This document shows, one piece after another, positions 53,676 through 63,300 of a stretch of 64,000 nucleotides of DNA. How positions within the stretch are numbered: position 1 is the stretch's first letter; every line of letters starts with the position of its first letter. The position numbers and the translations under genes were made by a program. A model generated the notes under the pieces. The model made no database searches. It was given only the letters and a program-made list of their open reading frames with translations, and was not told the DNA's origin. Origin of the DNA: CAMTWZ01 sp041749075 (GTDB lineage: Bacteria; Bacteroidota; Rhodothermia; Balneolales; HLUCCA01); contig JBGTBY010000031.1 of the NCBI GenBank assembly GCA_041749075.1, positions 1 to 64,000 of the forward strand, written 5' to 3'.

Positions 53676-54677
53676 ATGAAACTCATCATCCCAATGGCCG
53701 GCAAGGGCACACGTTTGCGTCCGCATTCCCACACCACACCCAAACCATTGCTTCCTGTTGCGGGCATTTCCATCGTGGAGCGCATTGTGCTCACGTTCGG
53801 CCGCACCATCAATCGAAAAGTGGATGAGATCGCGTTCGTGTTGGGTGATTTCGGCGATGATGTGAAAAAAAGCCTGACGGAGATGGCCGAGCGCCAAGGT
53901 GCCACCGCATCCTTTTATGTCCAAAAAGAAGCCCGCGGAACGGCACATGCCATTCATTGCGCGAAAGAATCGTTGGATGGGGAAGTGATCGTGGTATTCG
54001 CCGATACCTTGTTCGACACGAAGGAAATGGTGAATGTGGATGGAGCCGACAGCGTGATCTGGCTCAAGCATGTGGAAGACCCATCGCGCTTTGGTGTGGC
54101 GGTTCATGATGCCGATGGACGCATCACCAGTTTCGTTGAAAAACCAAAAGAACTGATTTCAAACCTGGCCATCATCGGCGTGTATTATTTCAAAGACGGC
54201 GCCGGTTTGCGTCGCGAGATCCAGTATTTGCTGGATCACAACATCACGGGTCATGGCAATGAGTATCAATTGACGGATGCGATCGACGCGTTGCTCAAAC
54301 AAGGAAAAGTGTTCAAAGCGGCTACGGTGGATGAGTGGTTGGATTGCGGCACCGTTCCGGCTTGGTTGGAAACCACATCCACCATCATCGCGAAGGAATT
54401 CGGAAACTCGATGCCGGGTCCGTTTCCACGTACCGTGATCCATCCGCCGGTGTACATCGGCGAGGGAGCAGTGATCGAGGGAAGTGAGATCGGTCCGAAC
54501 GCGAGCATCGGCGCGGGATGTGTAATCCGCAACAGCCGCATTTCAGACGCGATCGTGCTCGACAAATCGGTTGTGGAGCAATCCAAGCTCACTCAATCCA
54601 CGATCGGAACGCATGCTCATGTGAATGGCTTCACGGGTAGTGTGAACATCAGCGACCACAGCGTGGTCAAGGGTTGA
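53676..54677 (+). CDS. Sugar-phosphate nucleotidyltransferase with left-handed beta-helix
   Basis: A 333-residue enzyme. The N-terminal nucleotidyltransferase fold begins MKLIIPMAGKGTRLRP (9-16 is the signature GxGTRLRP) and PKPLLPVAG; DGEVIVVFADTLF carries the metal Asp. A C-terminal hexapeptide beta-helix (about 250-333, with IGEGAVIEGSEIGPNASIG) resembles that of GlmU and RmlA3-type enzymes. The family makes NDP-sugars from NTP and sugar-1-phosphate; the base and sugar are not predictable. Its 3' end overlaps the convergent response-regulator gene by 11 nt. Confidence 0.88.
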   Translation: MKLIIPMAGKGTRLRPHSHTTPKPLLPVAGISIVERIVLTFGRTINRKVDEIAFVLGDFGDDVKKSLTEMAERQGATASFYVQKEARGTAHAIHCAKESLDGEVIVVFADTLFDTKEMVNVDGADSVIWLKHVEDPSRFGVAVHDADGRITSFVEKPKELISNLAIIGVYYFKDGAGLRREIQYLLDHNITGHGNEYQLTDAIDALLKQGKVFKAATVDEWLDCGTVPAWLETTSTIIAKEFGNSMPGPFPRTVIHPPVYIGEGAVIEGSEIGPNASIGAGCVIRNSRISDAIVLDKSVVEQSKLTQSTIGTHAHVNGFTGSVNISDHSVVKG

Positions 54678-55656
54678 TCGCGGCTTGAGATTTATCGACG
54701 ATGTCGCGGATGATGGCATCGATTTCGTTTGTCGAATCCAACACGGCTTTAAGGATGTCCTCACGCTCATTGTCTGAGACGATATCCTGTTCCAGCATGT
54801 TCACCAGCCCGATAAGCCGGGCGACCGGTGCGCGAACCACATGCGATTGGGTCCAGGCGATGTCGCGAAGTTTCTTGTTCTGCTCTTCAATGGCATGCAG
54901 ATACGCGATTTTCTCGGTCATGTCTGTCACTAGAACCAAGCGGGCCGCTACATTGTTGTAGTTGATAGTCGCAGTTTGGATTTCGACATAAATGAGATCC
55001 CCGTTTTTCTTGAGATGCCGAACGGTGTCGGTGTACGTTTCTTCGTGGCTGCGTGTCAATAGCTTGGGTATGTCGTCGCGATGGCGGATGTCGCCAACCG
55101 TCAAATTCAGAAATTCGTCTCGGGCATAGCCGTAATGCGCGATGGCCGCATTGTTCACATCTAAAAAGCGGTTCGTCTCGATTTCATACACCCACATCGG
55201 AGCCGGACTCAGATGGAACAAATCCATGTACCGTTTTTCTGATTCGATGAGCGATTGCAAATAGCGGAACCGTTCGATCGAATAAATCACGCTCTTGTAC
55301 AGAATGAGAGAGGTGATGGTGTCTTTTACCAGATAATCGGAAACCCCTTGTGCGAGGGATTTCGTGGCGAAATCCAAGTCCGGATATCCGGTCAGAATCA
55401 CGATCGGATAGCGTTGACTCAAGATTTTCGCCTCCTCGATCAGCTGTTCACGACTGATGTCGGGCAAGGATAGGTCCAATAACACAATGTCAAAACCACT
55501 GGTGCCAAGAAGCAAGGTCTTGGCCACTTTGAAACGTGTGACATGTGTCAGTTTCGGGCTCTGGATATGTTCCAACAGGTAGTCTTCAACCAGAAGGTAA
55601 TCGCCCGGGTTGTCTTCCACCACCAATATGGAATATGGGGTTTTATCCAGTTTCAT
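54667..55656 (-). CDS. REC-PAS signalling protein with histidine-kinase dimerisation helix but no ATPase domain
   Basis: A 329-residue protein. Residues 1-125 are a receiver with the acidic pair in VVEDN and the phosphoacceptor Asp in IVLLDLSLP, then a PAS domain (about 140-250, PAPMWVYEIETN, NNAAIAHYGY). The rest is a short helical pair with TQSHVVRAPVARLIGL, the H-box of Bacteroidota-type sensor kinases. The chain stops at AAINP, with no room for an HATPase. It overlaps the upstream response-regulator gene by 4 nt, so it is the last part of the four-gene signalling operon. It may accept phosphate from the neighbouring kinases instead of making it. Confidence 0.82.
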   Translation of the reverse strand: MKLDKTPYSILVVEDNPGDYLLVEDYLLEHIQSPKLTHVTRFKVAKTLLLGTSGFDIVLLDLSLPDISREQLIEEAKILSQRYPIVILTGYPDLDFATKSLAQGVSDYLVKDTITSLILYKSVIYSIERFRYLQSLIESEKRYMDLFHLSPAPMWVYEIETNRFLDVNNAAIAHYGYARDEFLNLTVGDIRHRDDIPKLLTRSHEETYTDTVRHLKKNGDLIYVEIQTATINYNNVAARLVLVTDMTEKIAYLHAIEEQNKKLRDIAWTQSHVVRAPVARLIGLVNMLEQDIVSDNEREDILKAVLDSTNEIDAIIRDIVDKSQAAINP

Positions 55657-56090
55657 GACGAAGGCGTTTTGGGCAACTTGACGAGTTGGATCCAGAAATC
55701 CTCAATTGAATAAACCGCTGTCAAGAATGCGTCCATCTCCACTGGTTTGGTGATGTAGCAATTGGCGTGATTTCGGTAGGATAAATCAATATCGCGTTCG
55801 GATGAGGACGTGGTGAGCATGATGACGGGTATCTTTTTCGTCCGCTCATCATTTTTGATGATTTGCAAGACTTCATGCCCGTTCTTCAGAGGCAGATTCA
55901 CATCCAGCAATATCAGATCGGGTAGACTCTCATGGGCGAATTTGCCCTGTTGGAACACAAAATCCAGCGCTTCTTTGCCGTTTTTGGCAATGCTGATTCG
56001 GTTGATGAATTTGCGTTCTTGAAGGGCTTCCGTTGTGAGCAGGATATCGCCTTCATTGTCTTCGACGAGTAGGATATGTGCGCTTTTCAT
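55653..56090 (-). CDS. Single-domain response regulator (CheY/Rcp1-like)
   Basis: A 145-residue receiver protein from the ATG at 56090; ATG at 56096 or, further back, 56159 are possible. LLVEDNEGDILL supplies the acidic pocket, LILLDVNLPLKNGHEVL the phosphoacceptor Asp, MLTTSSSERD the switch Thr/Ser, and ITKPVEMD the Lys. The sequence is closest to the Rcp1 type that partners hybrid PAS kinases. It has no output domain and probably relays phosphate. It lies 13 nt after the kinase gene and overlaps the REC-PAS gene by 4 nt. Confidence 0.9.
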   Translation of the reverse strand: MKSAHILLVEDNEGDILLTTEALQERKFINRISIAKNGKEALDFVFQQGKFAHESLPDLILLDVNLPLKNGHEVLQIIKNDERTKKIPVIMLTTSSSERDIDLSYRNHANCYITKPVEMDAFLTAVYSIEDFWIQLVKLPKTPSS

Positions 56091-56103
56091 ATGCATAAGG
56101 TAT

Positions 56104-57393
56104 TCACGATTTCGGCAAGGTAAAATAAAATCGGCTGCCTTCGTCGACAACCGATTCAACCCTCACGTTACCACCCAGCAGGTCCACTGTTTTTTTGACG
56201 ATGGCCAATCCGATTCCAGTGCCCGAATACTCGTTCCGGGCATGAAGGCGTTGGAAGATCTCGAAAATCTTGTCGAAATAGTTCGATTCGATGCCGATAC
56301 CGTTGTCTTCGACGCAGAGTTCCCAATGGGTTTTCTTTTCCTTCGCATGGATCCGAATCACCGGCTTCACACCGTCGCGGGAGTACTTGATCGCGTTCTC
56401 AAGCAGATTGTGGATTACCTGGGTGATCGAGGTTCTGCTGACTCTGAGCTTGGGCAACTGGTCGCTCGTCAGATCCAGACCGATGGCGTTGAGGTGCTTT
56501 CTCCTGGTTTGTGTGAATTCATCCACCACCTCGTTTAGATCCACCCATTCCGTCGATGTCGATTCCTGGTCGGTTCGAGCATAGTCCAACAGATCTTGGA
56601 TGATGTGCTTCATACGGTCGGCTCCGTCCACCGCGAAGTGGATGTATTGATGCGCTCTCGCGTCGAGTTGGTCACGGTATTTCTTGTCGAGTTGGCTCAT
56701 GAAGCTGGAGATCATCCGCAACGGTTCCTGCAGATCGTGGGAGGCCACGAAAGCGAAGCGCTCCAATTCGGTGTTCTTGTTCTCGAGTTTGTCGACGGTC
56801 TCTGCAAGGCCGTCGAACAGTTTGGGGATGAGGGCGGAGCACAACAGGCTGAGGAACATCAGATTAGAGCTGATGAGCAGCCAGATCCCAGCATCAAATT
56901 GATTCACCTTCTCAACCGGCCCCAAATCAAAATGAAGCATTCCCGCAAAGCCCAAGCAAATGACGATGTTCAGCCATGACCAGTGATAGGAATACGCTCT
57001 TGGAAGAATCAATAAGGCGAATACCGTGGCGGCGTAAATGAACAGCAAGCCCGGACCTTCAGGACCCACGTGAATCAACATCACCAAAGCAACGGCATAG
57101 GTGCTGAGAATGAAGATGAGTTTTCGAAGCTGAACGGTCATGCCGGGAATGAACGCAAGGTACAGGCAGAGTCCGAACGCCACGAAATCAATCCCCGCAA
57201 GAAGGTATAAGCCGTTGTTCAGGCAGAACACGATGCTTGGAAGCAGGGCGATCAGACTGAACGGAATCACATAGACCAAGGTGTTGGCGAATAGAAGATT
57301 TCGCCAATAGGTGACACTTCCGGATACGGCTTCCGATTCCACCAGATTATGTCGGTAAATGGCGTTCCGATAGGCTTCGAATAATGCGCTCAT
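56104..57393 (-). CDS. Membrane sensor histidine kinase
   Basis: A 429-residue kinase. The N-terminal ~190 residues have several hydrophobic helices (for example VYVIPFSLIALLPSIVFCL, LIHVG-flanked segments) and no recognisable sensor fold. A coiled linker leads to the DHp domain (FVASHDLQEPLRMISSF, phospho-His in SHDLQEP) and the HATPase with NLLENAIKYSR (N box), DNGIGI (G1) and GTGIGLAIVKK (G2). Its DHp and ATPase are strikingly similar to the C-terminus of the giant kinase next door, suggesting duplication. It overlaps that gene by 4 nt. Its input may be a membrane property or a ligand. Confidence 0.92.
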   Translation of the reverse strand: MSALFEAYRNAIYRHNLVESEAVSGSVTYWRNLLFANTLVYVIPFSLIALLPSIVFCLNNGLYLLAGIDFVAFGLCLYLAFIPGMTVQLRKLIFILSTYAVALVMLIHVGPEGPGLLFIYAATVFALLILPRAYSYHWSWLNIVICLGFAGMLHFDLGPVEKVNQFDAGIWLLISSNLMFLSLLCSALIPKLFDGLAETVDKLENKNTELERFAFVASHDLQEPLRMISSFMSQLDKKYRDQLDARAHQYIHFAVDGADRMKHIIQDLLDYARTDQESTSTEWVDLNEVVDEFTQTRRKHLNAIGLDLTSDQLPKLRVSRTSITQVIHNLLENAIKYSRDGVKPVIRIHAKEKKTHWELCVEDNGIGIESNYFDKIFEIFQRLHARNEYSGTGIGLAIVKKTVDLLGGNVRVESVVDEGSRFYFTLPKS

Positions 57394-60300
57394 TCAGCCG
57401 GGATGGTAAAGGTGAATGTGCTTCCTTTGCCTTCAACAGAATGGACCCAAATGGATCCGCCTAGGTTGTCCACGATTTTTTTCACGATCGCCAGCCCGAT
57501 ACCGGACCCCGTGTATTCGGTTTTGTCGTGCAGCCGTTGAAAGATGATGAAGATCTTATCATAATAGTCTTCCGATATGCCGATGCCGTTGTCGCTCACG
57601 GAGATTTCCCAAAAGCCGCCATTCTTTTTGGACTGTATCCGGATTTCCGGTTTCACACCGGTTTTGGCGTATTTGATGGCGTTATCCAGCAGGTTGTTCA
57701 TCACTTGAGCCACTTGCGAGCGGTACGTGTTGAGCACCGGGAGTTTGCCGCAAATCACAAGAGCTGATTTTTCCTGAATCAGTTTCGCTCTCAACAATTG
57801 ATATTCATCCACGAGGACTTTGAATTCGAATGTCACTTTGTCGGACGACAACCGACCGACGCGTGAAAACTCCAAGAGATCCAAGATGATGCCGCGCATC
57901 CGGTTGGCGCCATCTACAGCGAAATGGATGTATTGATGCGCTTTGGGATCGAGGCGGTCGCTATATTTCTTCTCGAGTTGAGACAGAAAGCTGGTGATCA
58001 TCCGTAATGGCTCTTGCAAGTCGTGTGAGGCCACATAGGCGAATTGCTCGAGTTCGGCGTTCGACATCTCCAGTTCCTTGGTATGCTTCTGAAGTTGGTA
58101 ATTCAGCTTCTTGAGCGAATCTTCATGGGTGCGGCGATAGGTGATGTCGGTCATGGCGCCCACCACTCGAATGACACGCCCTTTCGCATCCCGGATGAAG
58201 ACGGCCCGGTCCATGACCGTCGCATAGGTTCCATCCGCTTTTAAGAACCGATACTCTTCAAACCAGTTTTTCGAATCGTGGTTTCCGAAGAAGTGCTCGA
58301 TCTTCAAAACAATCCGCTCCCGGTCTTCGGGGTGAATCAGGCTGATCAACCGATCGAACGTCGGTTTTTCCATGTCCACATCGTATCCGAACTGGGTCCG
58401 GAACCCCTTCCCCCAAAACAATTCGTTTTTCGTGATCTCATAATCCCAAATCGCATCGTTTGTGGCTTCGGTGACGATGTGGAATCGCTCGTTGGTTTCC
58501 CGGATTAACTCTTCAGACTTTTTACGCTGATGGATGTCTTGGAAACTTCCGTAGATGCGAACGCATGTACCGTCTCTGAATTCTGGCTTTCCGATCGTCC
58601 GGATCCAACGCTCATTTCCTTTGGCCGTGATGATCGGCAGTTCCAGATCCCAATTTTCATGATTCTGGATGGCCGTATTCACCGCGACCTCTATGATCGG
58701 TCTCATATCCGGACGATAAAAATCCAGACCCTTGCTCAGGTCGGGTACAAAGTCTTTGTCTACTTCGTGAATGTCTCGGGTGATGTCGGACCAAAACACC
58801 GTTCCTTTCACAAGATCCACTTCCCAGCTACCGATAATGGCCAGTTTGGCGGCGTTATCGAACAATTCCTGAAGTCGGATCATATCAGTCATATTCCGAC
58901 CATAGGCATAAATAAACCCATCTTCGCCGAACACAACCGATGAATTCCACGAAATCCAAATCACATCACCCGTTTTGCTGATGTATCGGTTGATGACGTT
59001 ATTGGCAGAGGGTTTTCCCAGATCGTCTGGGTGCATGAATGTCTCGAAAGGTTGCGTGGTGAGTTCCTCTTCGGAATAACCGGTTAGAGCGCAGAACACC
59101 GGGTTCACTTTCACGAAATGCCCTTTTGGGGATGCGATGGCGAGGATGTCGGGCGAGCTGCTGAAAAAGTGATGTAGCTCGTTTTCCTGCTGCTTGCGTT
59201 TGATTTCGGCCCCGAGAATGGATTCAAGTGGAGTGAACACATCAAACTGACCGTTCATTTCCTGCTGAATCAGAGTCGATCCGAACATCAACACACCAAT
59301 GCATTCCTCATTATGACGCAAAGGAATGGCGAAAGCCGATTTCAGCCCTGCGATTTTAGCCGCATCTCGCCGCAAAAACTCTGTCTTAGTATCGATATCG
59401 GTCCAAATATGCCGTTTGGGATTCTTCCATACGGTTCCAGGTAGACCCTCTCCCATTTTGAACTGACGTATGGATTTAGATTGCTTGAAATAGGTCTTGC
59501 CTTGTTTGGATGTCTGGTAGATCGACATCAGGTTCAGTACCGTGCTGTCGTAGTTCTTCAACCAGATTTCACCGGTTTCAAATCCTCCGAATTTGGACAG
59601 ATATGCCAGGACGTTGGTCAATGTGGAGTCCAGATCCGTATTTTCTTTGAAGAGTTCGGCCAATTCTCGCTGGACAGACAATTGGATTTTTTTTAGTTGC
59701 TCGTTCGACACATCGCGTAAGACGCCGATCATTCGAATCGGAGCGCCTTTTGCGTCGCGGATCATGTATCCGATCTCATCCACATAGGCATAAGACCCAT
59801 CCGACCGTCTGAAACGGAAGGAATTGGTCCAATTCTGTTTCTGCCGATCGTTGAAGAAATCAAGCCAAGGCGACTCGTGTTCTGTTGAATCTTCGGGATG
59901 AGTGAGGGCGATCCAATCATTCAATCGGAACGGGCTTTCCGATTTCGGATGACCGAATAGGCGATGGAACCCATCACCCCAAGAAAAGTCATCGTTCACC
60001 ACATCCCAATCGTAGATCGCGTCGGATGTGGCTTTGGTCACATATTCGAACCGTTCGTTGCTGTCATAGAGGGCTTGACTACGATGATGGCTTTCCATGA
60101 TCACGCCTAAGAGCGAAGCGGATCGAAGGAACAATTCCAACTCTTTCTCGCTGGGCGCTTTCTTCTGATGGAAATAATAGGCAAAGGTGGCCATGACCCG
60201 ACCCTTCGAATCGAAAATCGGTTGAGACCAACACGCTTTGATGCCGTGCGACAGGGCGTCTTTCCGGAAGGATTTCCACTTCGGATCCGTTGCGATGTCG

Positions 60301-63300
60301 CTGACGATCACCGGTTTGCCGGTGTACGCGGCGGTTCCGCAAGAGCCGTGGTTGGGACCGATCGGCTTTTTGTCGAACGAATTCCACAATTCCGGTGCCA
60401 AAGACGGTGCGGTGCGTGTGAGCACCATTCCATCCTTCACCGTCATGATGGTGCAATGCATGTGAGGAAAGTTGGATTCGATGCCACGCAAATACACGGT
60501 TAGAATGGCATCGAGATCGGCGCCCTCTTTGATGGAATCCTCCATCATCACCCTCTCGAGCTGTTCCAATCGGGATGTGAGAACGCTGTCGGTCACATCC
60601 CGGAAATTGTCGATGATTCCCATGATGTTCGGATCGTCGAGCAGATTCGTGATGGTGGCCTCAAGCCATCTCCATGTGCCGTCTTTGTGCTTTGTGCGGG
60701 AGGTGTAGCCCTTGGTTGGTACGCCGGGATTTGCCAAGGCAATCTGCATTTTCTCCACAACACCATTCACATCGTCAGGATGGATGATCGTGAACAGATT
60801 CAAGTCCAGCGCTTCTTTTTCGGTATAGCCGAGTACGTTTGTGATGGATGGCGACACATAGGTAGGGCGCCCGTCCGCTCCGATGATGGCGATGGCATCG
60901 CCGCCGTTTTCCACCAAGCTTCTGTATCGCTGTTCGGCACGGTTTCGGTCGGTCACGTTTTGCGCTGTGCCGAACAATCTCACAACCCGACCCGACTCAT
61001 CCATCTCCGTATAGCCGAACTCTTCGATGAGGCGATGTTCACCTGTCGGCGTGGTGATCCGGTACGTGATATTGAATGGTTCGCCGGTTTCCTGTGAACG
61101 CTTACTGGTTTGTTCGGCGTAATCGCGATCATCGGGATGAATGAGGTCCAAGAACGATTTGTGGGTTTCCTTAAACGTCTCTCGATCGGCGCCGAACACA
61201 TCGTACAAGGCATCGGTCCAAGTGAGGCTGTCTGTGCGGAAATCGAAGTTCCAACTGCCCATTTGGGCAAACCGTTGCGCTTCGGCCATGATGGCCTCGC
61301 TTTGCGTGATCTTGACCTGGCTTTTGAGGAGCTCGGCCTGCGAACGTTTGAACTCCGTCACATCTTCAATGGTGGTGACTTTGTAACGCTTGCCATCCGG
61401 ATCGATCAGCAATTCCGCAGAAACCTTGACGGTGAGCGGGTTGCCCATTTTGTCAACGACCTCGAACTCACCGGGAGGCTCGTGCCCGTTCAGAATGAAG
61501 TCATCATGGGCCTTCCGCATGAACGCTTCGTGCTCGGGTGCCACCATTCTCGAAAATTGAGTGCCGATGAGCTCTTCTTTGGCGTACCCGTAAATGGTGC
61601 AATAGTTGTCGTTCATATCCACGAACAGACCGTTCTCATCGGTGATGCAGATTCCGTTCGACGTGGCGTTGAACACCGCGTTGACCAGGCGTTCTCTGGA
61701 GTTCAATGTGGAGAGCGCGACCTTGAGATCCGTTACGTCCAACACACCGATCGATACATTATGGATGGCTCCCGTTCGATCGGCGGCAGGTGAGAAATGC
61801 ATGGCGAACCAACGTTGCTGATCCTGCACATCCGTCACTTCCAATTCGATGGACGCCGGTTTTCCGTTCAACGCCGTCTTGAAATGCCGCATGAACCGCT
61901 CCACTTGACCCGACGGAAGCAGGTCGATGATGGAATCGTCAACCGCGATGGTTCGCCCGTGGAGTTGACGGAATGTGTGGTCTGCCTTGTGATTGAATCG
62001 CTGCACCTTGTAGGCAGAATCGACCATCACGAACGCCTGAAGGTCATTGTTCAAAAGAGCGTGGGCGTTGGCCTGGCTCAATTCAAGTGCGAGTTCGCGT
62101 GCCTCCAATTCCTCATGAGCCACTTTCAGCTCGGAATAGGTGATCTGGATTTCCTCGTTCGCGCTTTGAAGCTCTTCATTGCTGGTCTCCAGCTCTTCAT
62201 TGCTCGACTGGAATTCCTCATTCATGCCCTGCAACTCTTCATTGAGCGATTGTAGCTCCTCGTTGCTGTTTTCGATCACTTCGATATAGGTCTCTAGCTG
62301 CAATTTGGTGGATGCCAACTCCTGTTCCAGCTCGTGCACCCTTCCCTGGGTTCGAGGTTTCGCTTCCGAAGACACCACATCCTTCAAATCGATCGTTTCG
62401 AAAATGACCATGATCGTTGTTTGGGAATCGGTCTGGCTCAAGACCGGGAGGGCGCTGATCCGAACATATTGAAGTGGGCCAAACGGCTCAAAACGCCGGA
62501 TACGCCCCTTTATGCCTGTTCGATTTTTTTGGACTTGTGTCAGAACCGACCGCACATCGAGATGAAGGTCCTGATGCACCATCTTCAGCAGATTCGTCTG
62601 GATTTGACCCGCTGCCAGCGTCACAATCAATCTCACATCTCCATTCACTTCCAGAACGTCGAACGACTCGTTCACCACCACATAGGGATGTTCATAGGCG
62701 CTGAACAGGGTTTCCCGAACCCTATCATGAAGGGTCGGCTTTTGAGGTCGCGTTTCGGCCGACGAGGGTGTGGACGTCGACGTGCTCAATGTTTTAGCGG
62801 TCGGATACTTCAACGCACCCATCGCGCCGGGTTTGCGTCGGTAGAGCTTGTTCCTGGCATTGACCGAACCGAACAAGTCAGTGAAGTTACCGATGGTTTC
62901 CGATTTTCCAAGAAACAGGATACCACCTGCTTTCAACGCATTCTGAAATACAGGGAACACACGTTGCTGAAGAGTGGCATTGAAATAAATGAGTAGGTTT
63001 CGGCACGAAACCAGATCCAATTTCAAAAACGGAGGATTCTGGGTCAGGTCGTGTTTGGAAAAAAGCACACGTGAGCGAATCGATTTCGACAGTTCGATCT
63101 GTTCTCCGACCCGGTTGATGGCCTCTCGATGATAGAGTTCGGGAATCGAGTCGAGTTCGTTGGCCGGGTATAAGCCTCGGCGTGCGATGGCGATGGCGCG
63201 GTCGTCGATGTCGGTCGCAAAAATCTGAAACGTGAATGTGGATTTCTGTTCTCTCAGGATCTGGTTGAGCATCATGGCGATCGAATACGCCTCTTGCCCG

